The position numbers were made by a program, and so were the translations under genes. A DNA stretch of 64,000 nucleotides. It comes from Caballeronia humi (GTDB lineage Bacteria > Pseudomonadota > Gammaproteobacteria > Burkholderiales > Burkholderiaceae). Location of the stretch: NCBI RefSeq assembly GCF_001544475.1, contig NZ_FCNW02000001.1, forward strand, positions 248,001 to 312,000, given 5' to 3'. Under the pieces are notes generated by a model. That model was not told where the DNA came from. It saw only the letters and a program-made list of their open reading frames with translations, and ran no database searches. Positions 59,338-64,000 of this stretch are shown piece after piece. Position 1 is the first letter of the stretch. The number at the start of each line of letters is the position of its first letter.

Positions 59338-61299
59338 TCAGTCCTTCTTCACTTCCTTGAAATCCGCGTCGACCACATCGTCGTGTTGCTGGCTCGCGCC
59401 GGCCGACTCCGATGCACCCGCATGGCCGCCCGCCGCACCGGCAGCACCCGCCGCCGCGCCCTGCGCTGCCTGCATGTCGGCGTACATCTTTTCGCCGAGC
59501 TTCTGCGACGCGGTGGACAGCGCCTCGATCTTCGCATCGAGCGCGACCTTGTCGGTCGTACCGCTCTTCAGCGCTTCTTCGAGATCCTTCAGCGCGGCTT
59601 CGATCTTTTCCTTCTCGCTTGCGTCGACCTTGTCGCCGTACTCGGCCACGGCCTTCTTCGTGCTGTGCACCAGCGCGTCACCCTGGTTGCGCGAGTCGGC
59701 CAGTTCGCGAAGCTTGTGATCTTCTTCAGCGTTGGCTTCGGCGTCCTTCACCATCTTGTCGATCTCGGCGTCCGAGAGGCCCGAGTTCGCCTTGATGGTG
59801 ATCTTGTTTTCCTTGCCCGTCGCCTTGTCCTTCGCGCCGACGTGCAGAATACCGTTCGCGTCGATGTCGAAGGTCACTTCGATCTGCGGCGTGCCGCGCG
59901 GGGCCGGCGGAATGCCTTCCAGGTTGAACTCGCCGAGCAGCTTGTTGCCTGCCGCCATTTCGCGCTCGCCCTGGAACACCTTGATCGTCACGGCGCCCTG
60001 GTTGTCGTCGGCCGTCGAATACACTTGCGCGTGCTTCGTCGGGATCGTCGTATTCTTGTTGATCATCTTCGTCATCACGCCGCCAAGCGTTTCGATGCCG
60101 AGCGACAGAGGCGTCACGTCGAGCAGCAGAACGTCCTTGCGGTCGCCCGACAGCACCTGGCCCTGAATCGCGGCGCCGACGGCCACGGCTTCGTCCGGGT
60201 TCACGTCGCGGCGCGGTTCCTTGCCGAAGAATTCCTTCACCTTTTCCTGCACCTTCGGCATACGCGTCATGCCGCCGACGAGAATCACGTCGTCGATGTC
60301 GCTGACCTTCACGCCCGCATCCTTGATCGCGATACGGCACGGTTCGATCGTGCGCTCGATCAGTTCCTCGACGAGCGCTTCCAGCTTCGCACGCGTAAAT
60401 TTCAGGTTCAAGTGCTTCGGACCGTTGGCGTCCGCCGTGATGTACGGCAGGTTGATGTCGGTCTGCGCGGTCGACGACAGTTCGATCTTCGCCTTTTCCG
60501 CCGCTTCCTTCAGGCGTTGCAGCGCGAGCACGTCTTTCGACAGATCGACGCCTTGCTCCTTCTTGAACTCGGCGATGATGTAATCGATGATGCGCTGGTC
60601 GAAATCTTCGCCGCCAAGGAACGTGTCGCCGTTCGTCGAGAGCACTTCGAATTGCTTTTCGCCGTCCACATCCGCGATTTCGATGATCGAGACGTCGAAC
60701 GTGCCGCCGCCCAGGTCATACACCGCGATCTTGCGGTCGCCCTTCTCGGCCTTGTCGAGGCCGAACGCGAGCGCGGCAGCCGTCGGCTCGTTGATGATGC
60801 GCTTGACTTCCAGGCCCGCGATGCGGCCCGCGTCCTTCGTTGCCTGACGCTGGCTGTCGTTGAAGTACGCGGGAACCGTGATCACGGCTTCCGTGACCGG
60901 CTCGCCGAGATAGTCTTCAGCGGTTTTCTTCATCTTGCGCAACACTTCCGCGGAAATCTGCGGCGGCGCGAGCTTCTGGCCGTGCGCTTCCACCCAGGCG
61001 TCGCCGTTGTCGGCCTTGACGATCTGGTAGGGCATCAGCGCGATGTCCTTCTGCACTTCCTTTTCTTCGAAACGGCGGCCGATCAGGCGCTTGACCGCGT
61101 ACAGCGTGTTGCGCGGGTTCGTGACCGACTGACGCTTTGCCGGCGCGCCGACGAGAATCTCGTTCTCATCGACATAAGCGATGATCGACGGCGTGGTGCG
61201 CGCGCCTTCCGAGTTCTCGATGACGCGAACCTGATTGCCTTCCATGATCGCCACGCACGAGTTGGTCGTGCCGAGGTCGATACCGATGATTTTGCCCAT
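59338..61299 (-). CDS. dnaK: molecular chaperone DnaK (Hsp70)
   Basis: 653 residues. The ATPase domain has [16 protein letters not shown] near the start, [50 protein letters not shown] and [12 protein letters not shown]. The peptide-binding domain has [20 protein letters not shown]. The helical lid ends in a Gly/Ala-rich tail and the Hsp70 C-terminal acidic [10 protein letters not shown]. Length is as in relatives (E. coli 638). It is preceded by a sigma-32-like promoter and the CYNC thioredoxin-like gene. Confidence 0.98.
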   Translation of the reverse strand: MGKIIGIDLGTTNSCVAIMEGNQVRVIENSEGARTTPSIIAYVDENEILVGAPAKRQSVTNPRNTLYAVKRLIGRRFEEKEVQKDIALMPYQIVKADNGDAWVEAHGQKLAPPQISAEVLRKMKKTAEDYLGEPVTEAVITVPAYFNDSQRQATKDAGRIAGLEVKRIINEPTAAALAFGLDKAEKGDRKIAVYDLGGGTFDVSIIEIADVDGEKQFEVLSTNGDTFLGGEDFDQRIIDYIIAEFKKEQGVDLSKDVLALQRLKEAAEKAKIELSSTAQTDINLPYITADANGPKHLNLKFTRAKLEALVEELIERTIEPCRIAIKDAGVKVSDIDDVILVGGMTRMPKVQEKVKEFFGKEPRRDVNPDEAVAVGAAIQGQVLSGDRKDVLLLDVTPLSLGIETLGGVMTKMINKNTTIPTKHAQVYSTADDNQGAVTIKVFQGEREMAAGNKLLGEFNLEGIPPAPRGTPQIEVTFDIDANGILHVGAKDKATGKENKITIKANSGLSDAEIDKMVKDAEANAEEDHKLRELADSRNQGDALVHSTKKAVAEYGDKVDASEKEKIEAALKDLEEALKSGTTDKVALDAKIEALSTASQKLGEKMYADMQAAQGAAAGAAGAAGGHAGASESAGASQQHDDVVDADFKEVKKD

Positions 61300-61404
61300 T
61301 TTTGTACTCTCCAGAACTTTGATCGCAGCGGGGCCGGTCTCGCGAATCGCCGATTTTTCCGCCGATTCACCGGGCCGGACGCCCAGAATTCATACCTGTA
61401 CGCA

Positions 61405-61432
61405 ACATAAGTGCGTTCGCATCGATTTCAAG
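61405..61432 (-). promoter_or_regulatory. sigma-32-type heat-shock promoter of dnaK
   Basis: On the minus strand, CTTGAAA (61426-61432) is followed after 13 bases by ACTTATGT (61405-61412), a partial match to the CCCCATNT consensus. It lies about 105 bases before the dnaK ATG and just inside the end of the upstream gene's untranslated region. Confidence 0.75.
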
Positions 61433-61464
61433 ACCCCGAATGCGATGCGGTCTTTATTTTTTGC

Positions 61465-61878
61465 CTATGACGCCGGGCCGGTCGCGTGCTTGGCTTCAAG
61501 CGCGCCGATCTTCGCGCGCGCCGCCGAAACGGCAGCCTCGAACTGGCCGAGGCCGTGCCAGCCGGTCGCACGGCCGAGACGCCTGCCGCGGTGGAAAAAA
61601 AACCACGTGGGCACGCCATGCAGCATGAAGCGGCGTCCCAGTTCGCGATGTTCGTAGACATTGCTGTGGAACCACTTCAGGCCTAGCGCACGGATTTCGT
61701 TGGGCTTGGCGACCATCGCCTTTTTCGCGATTTCGCAGTTGTAACAATCCACGCCCCAGAAGAACACGACCGCCAATTCCTCGCCCGCCAATGCCAGCCC
61801 GGCGTCGAACGTGTCGGCGCTCAGTTCCTGCATCTCGAAGACGGAGAACGCAGTGCCTTCGACCGGGACGTCGGCCAT
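61465..61878 (-). CDS. thioredoxin family protein with CYNC motif
   Basis: A 137-residue thioredoxin fold with no signal peptide. The active site WGVDCYNCEIAKKAM carries CYNC instead of CGPC; the cis-Pro loop is HGVPTWFFF. The family's substrate-binding Trp-Cys is altered (Trp is three residues further away). It lies between grpE (15 bases upstream) and dnaK. That placement in the heat-shock operon suggests a redox helper for proteins handled by DnaK, a role that is inference only. Confidence 0.88.
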   Translation of the reverse strand: MADVPVEGTAFSVFEMQELSADTFDAGLALAGEELAVVFFWGVDCYNCEIAKKAMVAKPNEIRALGLKWFHSNVYEHRELGRRFMLHGVPTWFFFHRGRRLGRATGWHGLGQFEAAVSAARAKIGALEAKHATGPAS

Positions 61879-61893
61879 ATCGGCGAGCGCGGC

Positions 61894-62487
61894 TTACTTC
61901 GGCGCAGCGACGGTAACGAGCGCCGGACGCAGCACGCGATCTGCGATCACATAACCCTTCTGCAGCACGTTCACGACGGTATTCGCTTCCTGCTCGGCCG
62001 GCACCATTGAAATCGCCTGATGGCGATGCGGATCGAACTTCTCGCCGACCGGATTCAGCGCGATCACGCGCCCTTTCTCCAGCGCGCCGGTCAACTGGCG
62101 CAACGTCAGTTCGACGCCTTCACGCACCTTTGCGATGTCGGTCGAGTTGTCGGCAAGCGCGGCTTCGAGACTGTCGAGCACCGGCAGCAGATTCTCCGCG
62201 AAGTTTTCGATCGCGAATTTGTGCGCCTTCTGCACATCTTCCTGAGCGCGGCGGCGAACGTTCTCCGTCTCGGCCTTCGCGCGCAGAAATTCTTCCTGAA
62301 GCATCGCGACCTTGGCTTGCGCCTCGGCGAGCTGCGCCGCGGTTTCGTTGACGTCGACGGCTTCAGGCGCCGTCGGCTCTGCCGCTTGCGCGTTGTTGTT
62401 GGCGCCGGTGGCGTCCGCGGCCTGGCGCGCTGTGTCGTCGGCGGGCGTGGGGTTCTGGCTCGCTGAATTCTCTTGCGTGTTTTCCAT
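61894..62487 (-). CDS. grpE: nucleotide exchange factor GrpE
   Basis: 197 residues. A disordered Ala/Gln/Asn/Thr-rich N-terminal tail (1-55) is followed by a long coiled coil (about 55-110, [35 protein letters not shown]) and a C-terminal beta domain with [15 protein letters not shown] and [16 protein letters not shown]. It releases ADP from DnaK. The ATG at 62487 is used although its ribosome site is weak; longer upstream frames lack homology. Heat-shock promoter upstream. Confidence 0.96.
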   Translation of the reverse strand: MENTQENSASQNPTPADDTARQAADATGANNNAQAAEPTAPEAVDVNETAAQLAEAQAKVAMLQEEFLRAKAETENVRRRAQEDVQKAHKFAIENFAENLLPVLDSLEAALADNSTDIAKVREGVELTLRQLTGALEKGRVIALNPVGEKFDPHRHQAISMVPAEQEANTVVNVLQKGYVIADRVLRPALVTVAAPK

Positions 62488-62856
62488 GTCGCTAAATATT
62501 GGCTGAAGGTTGATTCGGTTGATTCCGATGCGAACGCGAGGCAAAAAACACCGGGTCACGTTGCAAAAAAACAACTACGGAAACGCACGCGTACGCACTG
62601 TTTCCGCGCTAACCGCCCATTTTGGGTGTGGGCAGGCGTTTTCAAGGCCCTGTGCGGGATTTTTCCGACCTATTCGACGGACGACTTAACGCACCGTAAC
62701 AAACTTTGACATCAAAAATAACTTTCAGATTGAGCCGATGGCGTTGCTCGCCTACACTTCGTTGAGGCTTTCGTCCGCGCAGGTTAACCCTAACCCTACG
62801 AAAGCATTTCAACCCGCTCAAGCCCTTGCCCGTTTCGCCCGTTACCTGGGGGTACC
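62488..62856. other. 369-base divergent region between grpE and the small secreted peptide gene
   Basis: It contains the grpE heat-shock promoter on the minus strand and, on the plus strand, TTGACA at 62706-62711 in an AT-rich stretch (62695-62735), a possible promoter of the peptide gene with a weak -10. A short AACCCTAACCCTA repeat occurs near 62785. Confidence 0.5.
62619..62646 (-). promoter_or_regulatory. sigma-32-type heat-shock promoter of grpE
   Basis: On the minus strand, CTTGAAA (62640-62646) and CCCAAAAT (62619-62626) are separated by 13 bases, a close match to the RpoH consensus. The predicted leader before the grpE ATG is about 125 bases. Confidence 0.85.
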
Positions 62857-63018
62857 ATGAAACTGACCTTTGCTATCGCGGTGGTCGCCTTGGTACTTGT
62901 TGCGGGAACCACGACCATCTGCATGTCCGGCACCATCACGGCGCGCAACACCGAATACGGCGGGATTCACGCCACGGTGGAGCAGCTTTTCAATCCGGAC
63001 CCGAAATTTTGTCGATAG
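62857..63018 (+). CDS. 53-residue secreted or membrane peptide
   Basis: A small gene reading MKLTFAIAVVALVLVAGTTT and then a polar 30-residue tail ending PDPKFCR. The N-terminal 20 residues form a signal peptide or membrane helix; the tail has two Cys (TICMS and the penultimate residue). GGGGG lies four to eight bases before ATG. Start, codon use and hydrophobic pattern support a real gene. It runs 29 bases into the end of the convergent hslR. Function unknown. Confidence 0.6.
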   Translation: MKLTFAIAVVALVLVAGTTTICMSGTITARNTEYGGIHATVEQLFNPDPKFCR

Positions 63019-63397
63019 TGCGCCGGTCGCGCTTGGTCGGCCGGCCCTGTAGTCCGGCCGCCGGCTCGCGATACGTCTTGCGCCGCTCCGTTTCCGCCTG
63101 CCGCTTTTCCCGGCCGTCCTGCGTTTCAGCGTAGAGCGTCTGCGCGACAGTCGCCGGTCCGCGCACGTCGCAGATTCCCAGTACTTCCACTTGCCAGATA
63201 AGCCGGTCGATGTCGATCTCGACGATATCGCCGACGCGCACGTCCTTTGACGGTTTCACGTTCGCCCCGTTAATCCGCGCACGGCCTTTTTCGACGGCAT
63301 CGCTCGCGAGCGAACGTGTTTTGAAGAAGCGCGCCGCCCAAAGCCATTTGTCGATGCGAAGACGCGCGCCGGGTTCAGTCGAAATCTTGTGGATCAT
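62990..63397 (-). CDS. hslR: ribosome-associated heat-shock protein Hsp15 (S4 domain)
   Basis: 135 residues. The S4 RNA-binding domain (about 13-65) has RIDKWLWAARFFKTRSLASDAVEKGRARING and VRVGDIVEIDI, and the C-terminal tail is basic (RRKTYREPAAGLQGRPTKRDRR). Hsp15 rescues stalled 50S subunits carrying nascent chains and is heat-induced in E. coli. It lies 17 bases downstream of hemH on the same strand, so it is probably co-transcribed. Its 3' end overlaps the convergent peptide gene. Confidence 0.92.
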   Translation of the reverse strand: MIHKISTEPGARLRIDKWLWAARFFKTRSLASDAVEKGRARINGANVKPSKDVRVGDIVEIDIDRLIWQVEVLGICDVRGPATVAQTLYAETQDGREKRQAETERRKTYREPAAGLQGRPTKRDRRTIDKISGPD

Positions 63398-63414
63398 TTT
63401 CTCTGGCTAATGTG

Positions 63415-64000
63415 TCAGGCGACCGCGCTCAATGGCTGCACCGCCTGAACCGGCCAGCCCTGCAGATGTTGCGCAACGATCTCGCCGAGCGCCTTGATCC
63501 ACGCCGGCGAAGCATTCAGGCACGGAATGCGGTGAAACACCTTGCCGCCCGCGTGCAGGAATTCGTCGCGCACTTCGATGCCGATTTCCTCGATCGTCTC
63601 CAGACAATCGGCGGTGAAGCCCGGGCAGAACACGTCCACGCGCTTCACGCCGCCCGCGCCGAGTTCGGCAAGGGTAGGCGCGGTGTACGGCTGCAGCCAC
63701 TCCGCGCGTCCGAAACGCGACTGGAACGTGATGCGGCATTCGACCGGTGTAAGCCCAAGTGCCGCCGCGAGCAGCGAACCGGTCTGCTGGCACTGGTCGT
63801 GGTACGGATCGCCGAGATCCATCGTGCGCTTGGGCACGCCATGAAAACTCAGCACGAGTTTGTCGCCCGCGGCGAAATCCGGGTGGCCGTGATGCCGCCA
63901 GTAATCGCGTATCTGCTCGGCGAGCGCGCCGATATAGGCCGGATGGTCGGCGTAATGACGGATCGTGCGGATTTCCGGCTGATTGCGCACCCGCTTGAGC
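63415..64000 (-). CDS. hemH: ferrochelatase, C-terminal part
   Basis: The right window edge cuts the 5' end; about 194 C-terminal residues are visible. Family markers are [17 protein letters not shown], the catalytic [23 protein letters not shown] (His), [15 protein letters not shown], and [17 protein letters not shown]. The enzyme inserts ferrous iron into protoporphyrin IX as the last step of haem synthesis. Upstream codons continue in frame to the edge (LKRV), so no frameshift is seen. Confidence 0.95.
   Translation of the reverse strand, partial: LKRVRNQPEIRTIRHYADHPAYIGALAEQIRDYWRHHGHPDFAAGDKLVLSFHGVPKRTMDLGDPYHDQCQQTGSLLAAALGLTPVECRITFQSRFGRAEWLQPYTAPTLAELGAGGVKRVDVFCPGFTADCLETIEEIGIEVRDEFLHAGGKVFHRIPCLNASPAWIKALGEIVAQHLQGWPVQAVQPLSAVA

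Noticed and set aside
59101..61410. 769-codon open frame antisense to dnaK
   Set aside because: Long frames opposite dnaK are a known artefact of its biased codons. The translation is Arg/Val/Asp-rich with no family and no ribosome site.
62780..62800. Telomere-like AACCCTAACCCTA repeat
   Set aside because: Only two units; chance in a leader region, no further copies.

Overview
The window is a 64 kb piece of a high-GC betaproteobacterial chromosome, most probably Burkholderia sensu lato (Burkholderia, Paraburkholderia or Caballeronia). This rests on the very high G/C at third codon positions, the protein sequences, and several runs of genes: kynR/kynBUA, ybgC-tolQRAB-pal-cpoB-tRNA-Lys, and grpE-trx-dnaK-dnaJ followed by a fused pabBC. 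No insertion sequence, phage, CRISPR array or rRNA was found.

Region by region. 0-7.5 kb is core metabolism and stress genes: an EamA transporter fragment, a small secreted protein, a pirin, the chaperedoxin cnoX, tcdA, pdxH, cfa, a DUF72 protein and a flavin reductase. 7.5-13.2 kb holds tryptophan catabolism (an Lrp-type regulator divergent from kynBUA), a remnant of a STAS-like gene, and an IclR regulator divergent from glutaryl-CoA dehydrogenase with a clear palindromic operator. 13.4-14.9 kb is a membrane-stress trio (DUF883, YqjE-like, hypothetical). 14.9-17.5 kb is a tightly overlapping minor-pilin operon read leftward. 17.6-20.6 kb has glyA-nrdR and a YdfG-like dehydrogenase. 20.7-26.3 kb is the Tol-Pal envelope cluster, ending at a terminator and tRNA-Lys(UUU) with its own promoter and terminator.

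From about 26.6 to 39.1 kb the content looks accessory. First comes an AraC regulator divergent from a beta-keto acid cleavage enzyme (BKACE), an MFS permease and a short-chain dehydrogenase. These suggest uptake, oxidation and thiolase-like cleavage of an unknown beta-hydroxy acid. Next is a sulfatase module: a membrane-anchored formylglycine-generating enzyme, a receiver-only protein and an 815-residue arylsulfatase. It converges with a histidine kinase carrying an ABC-binding-protein-like sensor and its FixJ-type regulator. An AT-rich promoter and a BON-domain protein follow. These two blocks are the best candidates for undescribed systems.

39.1-45.7 kb has the aspartate decarboxylase/aspartate-alanine antiporter pair (asdA-aspT), a double zinc-ribbon protein, two envelope lipoproteins (BamE-like and NlpD-like), a small lipoprotein and a GlsB/YeaQ protein with paired operator-like palindromes. 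45.8-57.9 kb is housekeeping: dedA, mutL-miaA, purM, hda, a HAD phosphatase, pcnB, folK, a deoxynucleoside kinase, panB and pabBC. 57.9-62.5 kb is the heat-shock cluster grpE-trx-dnaK-dnaJ, with sigma-32-like promoters before grpE and dnaK. The window closes with a 53-residue secreted peptide gene, hslR and the 3' part of hemH.

Coordinates come from reading the sequence. Family assignments rest on recognised motifs and remembered homologues, not on a database search. Starts were moved to the best supported codon where the longest open frame looked over-extended.
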